64,000 nt of DNA, from assembly GCF_040253635.1 (NCBI RefSeq), contig NZ_JBEJGX010000003.1:3286001-3350000 (forward strand), read 5' to 3'. The notes under the pieces were generated by a model that worked only from the letters and a program-made list of their open reading frames with translations, was not told the DNA's origin and made no database searches. A program made the translations under genes and the position numbers. The stretch comes from Streptomyces sp. Edi2 (lineage in GTDB: Bacteria > Actinomycetota > Actinomycetes > Streptomycetales > Streptomycetaceae). Each line of letters starts with the position of its first letter. Position 1 is the first letter of the stretch. Shown one piece after another: positions 43,612-51,734 of this stretch.

Positions 43612-45887
43612 GCGGAGCCTCCCGAGTGCGGATCCTGGTCGTGCGGGGCGTGGCCCATGGGGTCTGCGGGGCCTGCCTGATGGGGGATACGGGCGGTGTC
43701 CGCCGGCGCCGACCCGTCCGTGTCGTCCGCCGGTCCGTAGGCGGCCTCCGCCGACTCCGCACGGGCCTTGACGACCTCGTCGACGGCGTCCAGCACCCCC
43801 CGGTAGCCCGAGCAGCGGCAGAGGTTGCCGCACAGCGCCTTACGGGTCTCCAGCTCGCTGGGGGCGTGATTGCCCTCCAGGAGGTCATGGACGGTCATCG
43901 CCATCCCCGGTACGCAGAAGCCGCACTGCACCGCACCGGAGGCGGTCAGCGCGCGCTGCACGTCGGAGGGCTCACCGTTCTCCGCGAGCCCTTCGACCGT
44001 ACGGACCTCGCTGCCCGCCGTGGTGGCCGCGGGCACCAGGCAGGACGCCACCAGCCGCCCGTCCACCTGGACGGAGCAGGCCCCGCACTCGCCCTGCGAG
44101 CAGCCGTCCTTGGCGCCGGCCAGGCCCAGCCGCTCGCGCAGCACGTAGAGCAGCGACTCGCCGATCCAGGCGTCGGTGACCGGCCGGTCGATGCCGTTCA
44201 CCCGCAGGACGTAGGAGGCGGCGGGGTGTTCGTCGAAGTCTTCGGCGTCGCTCTCTCCCGCCGCATCGGCCTCGTCCGCCACCTCGGCCCCGACGGGGCC
44301 CTCGGTGTCACCGGCCGGAATCCCGCTGCCGCCGCCACTGCCACTACCGCTACCGGTGGCGTCGGCGGTGCCGCTGCCGTCCTCGCCGGGGCGCTCGACC
44401 GCCCCAAGGGTCTCGCCCCTCCCGGCGTTCTCGTGTGCCCCGGCGGTGTCGTCCGCCCCGGCACTCCCGTCCGCCCCGGCATTGCCCTCCGCCCCTGAGC
44501 CCTCGCCGGCGTGCCCGGCGGCTCTCGGGTCCGCGAGGCCGTCGAGGTCCGTGAGACCGCCGAGGTCGGTGCGGCCGCCGAGGTCCGTGAGCCCGGTGTG
44601 CTCGCCGTGCTGCGGCACCGCGTCCGCAAGGCCGTCAGCAGCCGGGGTGGCGGGCGTCTTGTGCCCGGCCGCGTCGGTGAGCGCGAACTCGCCGGAGTCC
44701 TCCCGCCGTTCGCCTGCTGCCGCCGGGATCGTCCAGTCGGCCGCTGCGCCGGGCGCGTCCACCATCCCGTCGGGCCGGTCCGCCGGTTCCTGGTGCCGCG
44801 GCCCGTCGTGCGGCGACTGCACCGGGTCCCCGGCGGGCGGCCACTGGGCCAGCGCGTCGGCCGGCAGCGACCAGTGCCCGGTCGCCGCGCCTGCCGCGCC
44901 ACCTGCCGCACCGTGCGGGACACCCGCGCCCGTTCCGTACGGGTCGGCGCCCGACGGGTCCGTGCCGCGGGGCCGTTCGGCCTCCGGCTCGGTGCCGCGG
45001 CCCGGGAGGCCGTGTTCGTGCGCGTACGGGTCGCCCGCGGCGCCGCCGAAGTGTGCGGGCACCGCGCCACCGCGTGAAGCGTCGTGCGGCGCCGCGGGAT
45101 GCGTTTCGGCTCCACCGGTGGCGGCCGGACCGGTGGTGAAGTTCCAGTGCCCGGTACCGGCGGCCTCGGCGGCGTCCGCCGGGTTCCCGGCACCGTCGTA
45201 CGCGCCGGCGCCCGGGTACCCGCCCCCCTGGTAACCGGTGGCGCCACCGGCCCCCACAGGGCCGGGATGTCCGTGATGCCCCCCATGGGCGGGGTGGCCC
45301 GGATGACCGCCGGAAGGGGCCGTATGCCCCGTCAGTCCGTCATCGTCGACCAGGTATTCGCCGGATTCCTCCAGGCCGTCGTCCGCCGCGGCGGGGACCG
45401 ACCAGGCGCCGTGGTTGCCGGCCTCCGGGCTGCCCGCGACGGGCCAGTCCACCGGGTCGCCGTGCCACGACCGGGCCGCCTCGGGGGCGTCGCCGTGGTA
45501 GCCCTCGGCGGCGCCGTGGTGGGCCGCGTACTCCGCCTGGGCCGGGTATCCCGCGGACGAGTCGGCGTATCCGGCCGAGGGGTCCGCGAAGGGCATCGTC
45601 CACTGGCCGGTGGCCGACGGGTCGGTGCCCGCGCCCGCGACCGGCGGCGCGGGCTCGTGCGGGGTGAAGGAGGCGGGCGGGGTGTAGCCGTGACCGGGTG
45701 CGGCGAGCGGTTCGGTGCCCGGGGTGCCGTACCGGGGTGATCCGCCGCCGTAGGCCCCGGTGGTGAAGCCCTCCGGGAGCTGTACGAAGGCCGTCGCCTC
45801 CGACTCGTACTCGCCGCCCTGCGGCAGCGGCTGCCAGCCGTGTTCGGGGTGCGGCTGGTACGGATGGCGGTTGTCGGCGTCGCTCAT
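43608..45887 (-). CDS. Xanthine dehydrogenase-type [2Fe-2S] subunit with ~550-aa N-terminal extension
   Basis: A 759-residue protein. The C-terminal ~165 residues (about 555-720) are a complete small subunit: plant-type ferredoxin Cys in DGCSQGECGACSV and VASCLVP, then the second cluster CGFCVPG and CGNLCRCSG. Normal subunits are about 160-200 residues. Residues 1-554 are disordered, rich in Gly, Ala, Pro, His and Asp, with a spaced motif G-x-W-[ST]-x-P-A: GQWTMPFA, GAWSVPAA, GHWSLPAD, DWTIPAAA and the looser GHWNFTTG. ATG 45887 overlaps the preceding micro-ORF stop (ATGA). The extension's function is unknown. Confidence 0.9.
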   Translation of the reverse strand: MSDADNRHPYQPHPEHGWQPLPQGGEYESEATAFVQLPEGFTTGAYGGGSPRYGTPGTEPLAAPGHGYTPPASFTPHEPAPPVAGAGTDPSATGQWTMPFADPSAGYADSSAGYPAQAEYAAHHGAAEGYHGDAPEAARSWHGDPVDWPVAGSPEAGNHGAWSVPAAADDGLEESGEYLVDDDGLTGHTAPSGGHPGHPAHGGHHGHPGPVGAGGATGYQGGGYPGAGAYDGAGNPADAAEAAGTGHWNFTTGPAATGGAETHPAAPHDASRGGAVPAHFGGAAGDPYAHEHGLPGRGTEPEAERPRGTDPSGADPYGTGAGVPHGAAGGAAGAATGHWSLPADALAQWPPAGDPVQSPHDGPRHQEPADRPDGMVDAPGAAADWTIPAAAGERREDSGEFALTDAAGHKTPATPAADGLADAVPQHGEHTGLTDLGGRTDLGGLTDLDGLADPRAAGHAGEGSGAEGNAGADGSAGADDTAGAHENAGRGETLGAVERPGEDGSGTADATGSGSGSGGGSGIPAGDTEGPVGAEVADEADAAGESDAEDFDEHPAASYVLRVNGIDRPVTDAWIGESLLYVLRERLGLAGAKDGCSQGECGACSVQVDGRLVASCLVPAATTAGSEVRTVEGLAENGEPSDVQRALTASGAVQCGFCVPGMAMTVHDLLEGNHAPSELETRKALCGNLCRCSGYRGVLDAVDEVVKARAESAEAAYGPADDTDGSAPADTARIPHQAGPADPMGHAPHDQDPHSGGSA

Positions 45888-45991
45888 GCCGAGCCCTCAC
45901 TTCGCTCGGCCCCGCCTTCGCGAGGCGCGCACCTTTCGATGATGATCTCCCGGCCTCCGGCCGGGGGGAGCCCCACGCTGCGCTCGCTCAT
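45884..45991 (-). CDS. 35-aa micro-ORF coupling FAD and Fe-S subunit genes
   Basis: ATG 45991 overlaps the FAD-subunit stop (ATGA), and the TGA at 45884-45886 overlaps the Fe-S subunit start (ATGA). The peptide begins MSERSVGLPPAGGREIIIER and ends GGAERSEGSA. It is homologous to the 38-residue frame at the next junction. The DNA contains a CCGGCC-rich hairpin (CTCCCGGCCTCCGGCCGGGGGGAG-like, 45947-45970), so an RNA structure may matter as well as, or instead of, the peptide. Confidence 0.55.
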   Translation of the reverse strand: MSERSVGLPPAGGREIIIERCAPREGGAERSEGSA

Positions 45992-46884
45992 GAGAGCGCC
46001 CTCCCCAGTGCGCGGCGGGCCAGGGCTGCCACCGTACGGCGCAGGTGGAGTGCGGCCGGCGGCAGGGCGGCCGGTTCCGAACCGTCCTCGGGCGGTGCCG
46101 GGTCGGGGATACAGGCGGCGGCGACATAGTCACCGAAGGCCGTCAGCGCCTCGGGCACCAGGCCGCGTTCGCCGTCCCAGTCGATGAGCGAGGCCACCCA
46201 CTGCTCGGCCTCCAGGGGACGCAGCGGCATGGCGGCGACGGCGCCCACCGCGCAGCGCACCCCGCGCCGGGCCGGGTCCAGGACGAGCGAGACGGAGGCG
46301 GTGGCCCGGCCGGGGCCGGTGCGGCCGGTGGCCTTGAGGAAGGTCTGCGGGGCGTGCAGCAGCGGCACCCGCACGAAGCCGACGAGTTCACCGGGGCCCA
46401 GCATCTCCCGGCCCGCCAGGAGGTGGCTGACCGGGATCTCGCGGCGGCTGCCCCCGGGGCCGGCGATGATCACCGTGGCTTCGAGGGCGGCGAGCACCGG
46501 GAGGGTGTCGCCCGTGGGCGCCGAGGTCACGATGTTGCCGCCGAGGGTGCCGGCGTTGCGGACCTGCGGCGGGCCGGCCGCGCGGGCGGCGGCGGCGAGG
46601 CCCGGGATCAGGGCGGCGAAGTCGGGGCGTCCCATACGGGCGAGGGTGAGGCCGGCGCCGAGCAGCGCATGGCCGTCCAGGTACTGCCAGCCGCGCATCT
46701 CGCTGATCCGGCCGAGGCCCACCAGGGCTGCGGGCCTGAGGAGTCCGGCGTTGACCGCCGCCATGAGATCGGTGCCGCCTGCGACGGGCACGGCGGCAGG
46801 CATGGCGGTGAGCGCCGCCACCGCCTCGTCGAGCGAGGCCGGCAACGTCACCGTGTGCGACGCGTGCGGTGCGTGCGTGGTCAA
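45988..46884 (-). CDS. Xanthine dehydrogenase-type FAD-binding subunit
   Basis: A 298-residue medium subunit. The FAD/ADP-binding landmarks are VPVAGGTDLMAAVNAGLL and the second motif AGPPQVRNAGTLGGNIVTSAPTGD (read as QVRNAGTLGGN and APTGDTLP). The CODH_C domain follows (LKATGRTGPGRATASVSLVL). It starts at TTG 46884 (GGAAGGGGC upstream); no ATG or GTG is well placed. It heads the operon FAD subunit, micro-ORF, Fe-S subunit, micro-ORF, Mo subunit. A set of 15-bp tandem repeats lies 230 bp upstream. Confidence 0.9.
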   Translation of the reverse strand: MTTHAPHASHTVTLPASLDEAVAALTAMPAAVPVAGGTDLMAAVNAGLLRPAALVGLGRISEMRGWQYLDGHALLGAGLTLARMGRPDFAALIPGLAAAARAAGPPQVRNAGTLGGNIVTSAPTGDTLPVLAALEATVIIAGPGGSRREIPVSHLLAGREMLGPGELVGFVRVPLLHAPQTFLKATGRTGPGRATASVSLVLDPARRGVRCAVGAVAAMPLRPLEAEQWVASLIDWDGERGLVPEALTAFGDYVAAACIPDPAPPEDGSEPAALPPAALHLRRTVAALARRALGRALS

Positions 46885-47113
46885 GCCAGCTGCCCCTTCC
46901 CCGGTGTCCCGGCAGTTCCGCTCCGCCGTACGGTACGTGCTCACGGCTCGGACGTGGCAACTCTGGCACATCTTCCCGGGCCCCCGGCGCGAGGGTCCGC
47001 GAACCGGCGATCCGTCCCCGAACAGGGTGCTGGTCCGGTTTCGTCCGCCGCCGGCCGTGCGGGAACTGCGGTGCGGCGCATCGGCGGAGGAGTCCGGCCG
47101 GGCGCACACCACC

Positions 47114-47173
47114 GCTACGGCGATGCCCGGTACAGCAGTGCCCGGTACGGCGATACCCGGCCACGGAAGTGCC
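47114..47173. repeat. Four 15-bp tandem repeats upstream of the molybdoenzyme operon
   Basis: Units at 47114, 47129, 47144 and 47159 follow GGTACRGCRRTRCCC with a few substitutions. They lie in the 363-bp gap (46885-47247) between the FAD-subunit start and the GH20 stop, which holds no gene. Confidence 0.8.
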
Positions 47174-47247
47174 GTGGTGCGGGGTGACGCCGTACCGGAC
47201 CACCGTCCCAGGGTCCGGCCCTGCGAGCGCCCTCCTTGCACCGGGGC

Positions 47248-48903
47248 TCACACGTTTGGGGGCGCCCCGTCGATCGGGCGTCCGAGCACGCCGGGCCGTT
47301 TCTGCCAGGGGAGGGGGCCGCCGGGCGGGCGGTAGCCGACACCCAGGGCGTCGAGGCGGGCGTAGTGGACAGCCATCCGCCGGGTGAAGTCCTGGTAGTC
47401 GCGGTCGGCCGGTGCGGGCAGCCGCGACCAGGCGACCTCGGCGAAGGCGGCCAGCCGGGGAAACACCTGGTAGTCGAGGCGCTGCTGACTGTCCATGACC
47501 TCGGTCCAGGCGTTGGCCTGGGTACCCAGGACGTGCGCGGCCTGGTCCGCGGTCAGCTCCGGCGGCACCGGCTCGAAGCGGTAGACGTCCTCCAGGGTCC
47601 GTACGAAGCCGATCGGCACCGGCTCGTCCGGGGAGTGATGCTGACGGTGGTCCAGGTACACGTGCTGCTCGGGGCACATCACGACGTCATGGCCGGATTT
47701 CGCCGCGGCGATGCCTCCCGCGTAGCCGCGCCAGGAGGAGACCGCGGCGCCCTCGGCCAATCCGCCCTCCAGGATCTCGTCCCAGCCGATCAGCCGCCGG
47801 CCGCGGGCGGCGAGCCAGCGGTCGAAGTGCCGGATGAACCAGCTCTGCAGCCCGTCCTCACCGGCCAGTGACAGCTCGCCGATCCGGGCCCGGGCGGTGG
47901 CGGACGCCTTCCACTGGTCCTTGGGGCACTCGTCGCCCCCGAGGTGCACGAACCGCGAGGGGAAGAGCGCCAGGACCTCGTCGAGCACCTGCTCGTAGAA
48001 CCGCAGGGTGTTGTCGGTGGGCGCCAGTACGTTGGGGTTGACGCCCCAGGTGTCCCAGACCTTCAGGGAGGTGGTGTCGATGACGTCGGTGTTGCCGAGT
48101 TCCGGGTACGCGGCGATGGCGGCCTGCGAGTGTCCCGGGATGTCGATCTCGGGGACGACGGTGATATGCCGCTGGGCGGCGTAGGCGACGATCTCGCGGA
48201 TGTCGTCCTGGGTGTAGTAGCCGCCGTGCGGGCGCTCGTCCCAGAGGGGGGAGGCCCGGTGACCGATTTTGGTGCGCTCCCGCCAGCCGCCGGTCGCGGT
48301 CAGTTCCGGATAGCGGGCGATCTCGATCCGCCAGCCCTGGTCATCGGTGAGGTGGAGGTGCAGGACGTTGAGCTTGTGGGCGGCGAGCAGATCGAGGTAG
48401 CGCAGCACCCCCTCCTTGGGCAGGAAGTGCCGGGCGACATCGAGCAGCATGCCGCGCCAGGCGAAGCGGGGAGCGTCCTCGATGGTCTGCTGCGGCAGGA
48501 CGGCCGCGCGCCCGGGTGCGAGCGGGGCCCGGCGGAAGGCGTGCGGGCCGAGGAGCTGACGCAGCGTCTGCGCGCCCCAGAAGACGCCCGCCGGGCCGCC
48601 GCCGGTGATCCGTACGCCCCGGTGCGTGGCGGCCTCCAGGCGGTAGCCCTCTGCGGGCAGGGCCGGGTCGAGGGCGAGCACAAGGGTGCCGGCGGCGTCG
48701 GCGGAACCGGGCGGCAGCGGCAGGCCGAAGGCCGCGCCGAGAGTGGCGCGCAGCCAGCGCGCGGTGTCCTCGGTGCCGGGCCCGGCGGCCAACGCGGTGC
48801 CCTCGCCCAGCCGCACGGCGCAGCGGTAGGGCCCGTCGATGCTCAGCGGCGCCGGGACCAGCCCGCCGCCCGGTGCCGTGGGGGTGATGTCCGTGTCGGG
48901 CAT
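47248..48903 (-). CDS. GH20 beta-N-acetylhexosaminidase
   Basis: A 551-residue glycosidase releasing terminal GlcNAc (or GalNAc), feeding GlcNAc metabolism served by the PTS earlier in the window. The N-terminal GH20b domain precedes the catalytic barrel: FAWRGMLLDVARHFLPKE, LHLHLTDDQGWRIEI, VVPEIDIPGHSQAAIAAYP and the catalytic Asp-Glu pair in FVHLGGDECPK (near residue 323). It then has LIGWDEILEGG and an active-site Trp in GTQANAWTEV. There is no signal peptide from ATG 48903, so it is probably cytoplasmic, acting on imported chitobiose-like sugars. Four iteron-like repeats lie just upstream. Confidence 0.95.
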   Translation of the reverse strand: MPDTDITPTAPGGGLVPAPLSIDGPYRCAVRLGEGTALAAGPGTEDTARWLRATLGAAFGLPLPPGSADAAGTLVLALDPALPAEGYRLEAATHRGVRITGGGPAGVFWGAQTLRQLLGPHAFRRAPLAPGRAAVLPQQTIEDAPRFAWRGMLLDVARHFLPKEGVLRYLDLLAAHKLNVLHLHLTDDQGWRIEIARYPELTATGGWRERTKIGHRASPLWDERPHGGYYTQDDIREIVAYAAQRHITVVPEIDIPGHSQAAIAAYPELGNTDVIDTTSLKVWDTWGVNPNVLAPTDNTLRFYEQVLDEVLALFPSRFVHLGGDECPKDQWKASATARARIGELSLAGEDGLQSWFIRHFDRWLAARGRRLIGWDEILEGGLAEGAAVSSWRGYAGGIAAAKSGHDVVMCPEQHVYLDHRQHHSPDEPVPIGFVRTLEDVYRFEPVPPELTADQAAHVLGTQANAWTEVMDSQQRLDYQVFPRLAAFAEVAWSRLPAPADRDYQDFTRRMAVHYARLDALGVGYRPPGGPLPWQKRPGVLGRPIDGAPPNV

Positions 48904-48949
48904 ACCGTCCGTCCTTCACCGCGCCACCCGGCCCGGGACCGGTCGGCCC

Positions 48950-49017
48950 GTATGAGTCCCCGCCTGTACGAGCTCCCCACCCGTACGAGTGCCCAGAGCC
49001 GGTACGAGTGCCCAGAG
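48950..49017. promoter_or_regulatory. Four iteron-like direct repeats upstream of GH20
   Basis: Two exact GTACGAGTGCCCAGAG copies (48983-48998, 49002-49017) follow two looser ones (GTATGAGTCCCC at 48950, GTACGAGCTCCCC at 48966). Spacing is 16-19 bp, and they lie 47-114 bp before the GH20 start. Confidence 0.6.
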
Positions 49018-49162
49018 GAGAAACAGGCCGGCCCGGGGGCGGCCCGCACGGCCGATGCTGCCATCTTCCCGCCGGGGCCGGGGCGGTTCGGCGTATTCGG
49101 CGTAAACGGGCGCATGCACGTGCCGAAGACCAGCCGCGCCAGGGCGAGATGAGGACGTGGGG

Positions 49163-49252
49163 CGGGTCACCTCACGGGACGGGACGGGGCGCGTCACGGG
49201 ACGGGGCGCCTCACGGGGCGGGACGCGTCACGGGGCGGGACGCGTCACCGAC
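49163..49252. repeat. Tandem GGGCGGGACGCGTCACG-type repeats
   Basis: About five 16-18 bp units (CGGGGCGCGTCACGGGA and CGGGGCGGGACGCGTCA variants) lie in the gap 3' of the DUF3039 gene. The last two copies are near-exact. Confidence 0.75.
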
Positions 49253-49375
49253 GGCTTCGTCACGCCGGACGGGCGGCGGACCGCCTCACGGCGACGGGGC
49301 GCCTCGCAGCGACCGGGCGCCCCTGGTACGGCGGGGCGCGCCACGGACGGTGCGGCGCGCCCCGGCCGGCGGCTG

Positions 49376-49678
49376 CTACTTCTTGCCGCCGCCCTTGCCG
49401 TCCTTGCCGCCCTTGTCCTTGTCGCCGCCGGCGCCCATGGACTCGAAGATCTCCTTGCACATGGGGCAGACCGGGTACTTCTTCGGGTCGCGACCCGGTA
49501 CCCAGACCTTGCCGCACAGCGCCACGACGGGGGTGCCGTCGAGCGCGCTCGCCATGATCTTGTCCTTCTGGACATAGTGGGCGAAGCGCTCGTGGTCACC
49601 GTCGCCGTGCGACACCTGCGGTGTCGGCTCTACGAGGGTCCCCGTACCTGCCCCGCGCTCGGGCTCAAGAGTGCTCAT
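49376..49678 (-). CDS. DUF3039 family protein
   Basis: A 100-residue actinobacterial protein of unknown function. It matches DUF3039: HYVQKDKIMASALDGTPVVALCGKVWVPGRDP (read in parts), followed by the zinc-like CPMCKEIF, with Cys in ALCGK as a likely third ligand. The C-terminus is a Gly/Lys/Asp tail (GGDKDKGGKDGKGGGKK). ATG 49678 gives MSTLEPERGAG; 49687 is possible. Similar proteins sit near yqgE and murA in Streptomyces. Confidence 0.88.
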   Translation of the reverse strand: MSTLEPERGAGTGTLVEPTPQVSHGDGDHERFAHYVQKDKIMASALDGTPVVALCGKVWVPGRDPKKYPVCPMCKEIFESMGAGGDKDKGGKDGKGGGKK

Positions 49679-49768
49679 AACTGCCAAGGGTACTCACGCC
49701 CGGCACGACCCGGGAGCGTCGGCCCGCCGCCGGGGGGAGCGCACGACCCGCCGCCGGGCGTGCACCCG

Positions 49769-50449
49769 CTACGACGCCACCGCCACCCCGCCCCGGGACC
49801 CGGCCGTCAGGCCCAGTTGTGTGGCGAAGGCCAGTGCGGCGTCCGGGCGGACCTCGTACCAGCAGTCCTGGCCGCAGACCGCGTCCAGCAGGGTGGTGAT
49901 GTCCTGGGCGCCGACCCTGCGGGCCTCCGCGGCGGCCAGGAAGGCGCGGACCGCCGCCAGGGCGTCGACCTCCGTCTCCGTGCGGGCCACCAGGACCTCG
50001 GCGATGTCCCCGGCCGCGTCGTCGCCGGGCGCGACCCAGCTCATGGCCATCTCCAGGCCGTCGTCCGGCAGCTTCTCGGGGTACGGGGCGCGCGCCCAGG
50101 CGCCGTCCTGCCACCAGTAGACGAACCCGAAGAGATTGCCCTCGGCGTCCTCGCGCAACTGCTCCCAGGGCAGCCATGAGGGGCCGCCGGCCAGGAAGTC
50201 GATCTGGCGGCCACCGCTGTGCGTGTGGCTGCCGTCGGAGTCCTGGCCGCAGAGCAGGGCCCGGCCGTCCTCGAACAGCTTCAGCCGCCACCAGTAGCTT
50301 CCGCCGTCGTTCCAGCACTGCAATCCCTGGTTGCCCCAGGAGAATTCGTCCCAGTCGTCCACGGCGGCCGCCACTACCGCCAGCGTCGCGGCGCGCGCCC
50401 ACAGGCGCTGTGGATGATCCAGGTCCTCGGGCAGGCTCGGCCTGTGCAT
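49769..50449 (-). CDS. Hypothetical protein, 226 aa
   Basis: No family is recognised. ATG 50449 has GGGGGAG upstream and gives MHRPSLPEDLDHPQRLWARA. The middle is rich in Trp (about eleven overall): GNQGLQCWNDGGSYWWRLKL, GGPSWLPWEQL and FVYWWQDGAWARAPYP, suggesting a beta-rich, SMI1/KNR4- or immunity-like fold; this is a guess from composition. The C-terminal part is helical (EVDALAAVRAFLAAAEARR) and ends with a Cys pair (AVCGQDCWYEV). The gene is alone on the minus strand. Confidence 0.7.
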   Translation of the reverse strand: MHRPSLPEDLDHPQRLWARAATLAVVAAAVDDWDEFSWGNQGLQCWNDGGSYWWRLKLFEDGRALLCGQDSDGSHTHSGGRQIDFLAGGPSWLPWEQLREDAEGNLFGFVYWWQDGAWARAPYPEKLPDDGLEMAMSWVAPGDDAAGDIAEVLVARTETEVDALAAVRAFLAAAEARRVGAQDITTLLDAVCGQDCWYEVRPDAALAFATQLGLTAGSRGGVAVAS

Positions 50450-50734
50450 GGCGCTCTCCCCCGCTTGTCCAGCGCGGCCCCGCCGACGCGGCCACGCACC
50501 GTCCCCTGTCGCCTCGAACCATAGCGACGGGGTCTGACAGTTCCCCATGACGAAGCCGTCACAATAATCAAGTCGTCAACAAAATCTGGCCCGCGACGCG
50601 CCCGCCGGCACCGGCCCGGAACTCCGCCTGCCCGCCCCGGAGCTCCCTCGGCTCCACCGCCCGCGCCCGGCATCCACCCGCAAACCACGAGCCGCCACCC
50701 GCGAACCGCAACCCGGCCAGGGCCGATTCAGGGA

Positions 50735-50778
50735 CGCCGGTTCAGCAACGGCCGGCTCAGCAACGCTCAGTTCAGCGA
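50735..50778. repeat. Short repeats at the yqgE 3' end
   Basis: GGTTCAGCAACG, GGCTCAGCAACG and AGTTCAGCGACG follow one another; the last contains the yqgE stop codon (TCA at 50767). The flanking 50550-50734 gap has no gene and includes the AT-rich CACAATAATCAAGTCG. Confidence 0.6.
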
Positions 50779-51438
50779 CGGATCGTCCGGATACGTGGCC
50801 ACCATCGCCAGCTCGTTGCGCTGCCGGCGCAGCACCGCGCGCCACAGCTGCTCCGGGTCGGGCGAGGAGACGTCGCCGGGCTCGGACTCGACGACGTACC
50901 AGGCGCCCTCGACGAGTTCGTCCTCCAGCTGGCCCGGGCCCCAGCCCGCGTACCCGGCGAAGATCCGCAGGCTGCCGAGGACCGCCGCGAGGAGTTCCGG
51001 AGGGGCCTCCAGATCGACCAGTCCGATCGCGCCGTGCACCCTGCGCCAGCCCAGCGGCTCGTCACCCGACTGCACGCCCGTCCGGTCCGCGGCCGGCACA
51101 CCGGCCGTCTCCGCGCCGTCGCCGCCCGCCCGGGCGCCGCTGTCCACGGACGGGATGCCGCCCTCGCCGGACAGCCCGCCGGGCACCACGGCCACCCCGA
51201 GCGCCGAGTCCAGTGACACCGGACCGCCCTGGAAGACCACCCCCGGCTCACCGGCCAGCGCCGCCCAGGGCGCGAGGATGTCCGCGACACCGACCGGCGT
51301 GGGGCGGTTGAGGACCACGCCGAGGGAGCCCTCCTCGTCGTGGTCGAGGAGGAGCACCACCGCGCGGTCGAAGTTCGGATCGGCGAGCGCGGGCGTCGCG
51401 ACGAGTAGCCGCCCTGTGAGCGAGGACACCTCGGTCAT
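50767..51438 (-). CDS. YqgE/AlgH family protein
   Basis: A 223-residue cytoplasmic protein of the UPF0301 family. Landmarks: SLTGRLLVATPALADPNFDRAVV (read in two parts), LLLDHDEEGSLGVVLNRPTP, VFQGGPVSLDSALG, and FAGYAGWGPGQLEDELVEGAWYVV. Compared with proteobacterial members (~187 residues) it has a ~40-residue Gly/Ala/Asp-rich insert in the middle (DSGARAGGDGAETAG). The biochemical function is unsettled. ATG 51438 is chosen over 51525 because the conserved region starts directly after it. It is divergent from murA. Confidence 0.92.
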   Translation of the reverse strand: MTEVSSLTGRLLVATPALADPNFDRAVVLLLDHDEEGSLGVVLNRPTPVGVADILAPWAALAGEPGVVFQGGPVSLDSALGVAVVPGGLSGEGGIPSVDSGARAGGDGAETAGVPAADRTGVQSGDEPLGWRRVHGAIGLVDLEAPPELLAAVLGSLRIFAGYAGWGPGQLEDELVEGAWYVVESEPGDVSSPDPEQLWRAVLRRQRNELAMVATYPDDPSLN

Positions 51439-51734
51439 GGCCACATGATCCCGCACTTCTGGCCGGAGCGGGGAGTCAACGCCCTGACCCGGGCGAGAGC
51501 AGGGCAGGGCGTACGGCGGCAGCACCGGCGCACGACCCCGGCACCGGACGATCCATTCACGACATACCCGGCAATTTCGGCCAAAGGTCGATTACAGATC
51601 AAAGGCGGACCGTAGCGGAGCGTGTTGTGACAAAGCCATTACATGCTCAAAGGCTGCACGGGCCTACGGACTCACCCCCGCCCGCCCTTACCATTTCAGC
51701 TTGGCCCCTGCCCGTCTCCAGGAACGCGAGATCC
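51439..51734. promoter_or_regulatory. yqgE/murA divergent intergenic region
   Basis: 296 bp. The half nearer murA is relatively AT-rich (GCAATTTCGGCC, GATTACAGATCAAAGG, TTGTGACAAAGCCATTACATG at 51625-51645, split here) and probably contains the murA promoter. No gene. Confidence 0.45.

Noticed and set aside
41405..43771. A 788-codon plus-strand frame opposite the molybdopterin subunit
   Set aside because: Composition (Asp/Gly/Arg/Val-biased) matches an antisense shadow; the opposite strand encodes a clear family.
46885..47241. Extension of the FAD subunit to 47241
   Set aside because: Extra residues are low complexity and contain the 15-bp repeats; the conserved domain begins right after TTG 46884.
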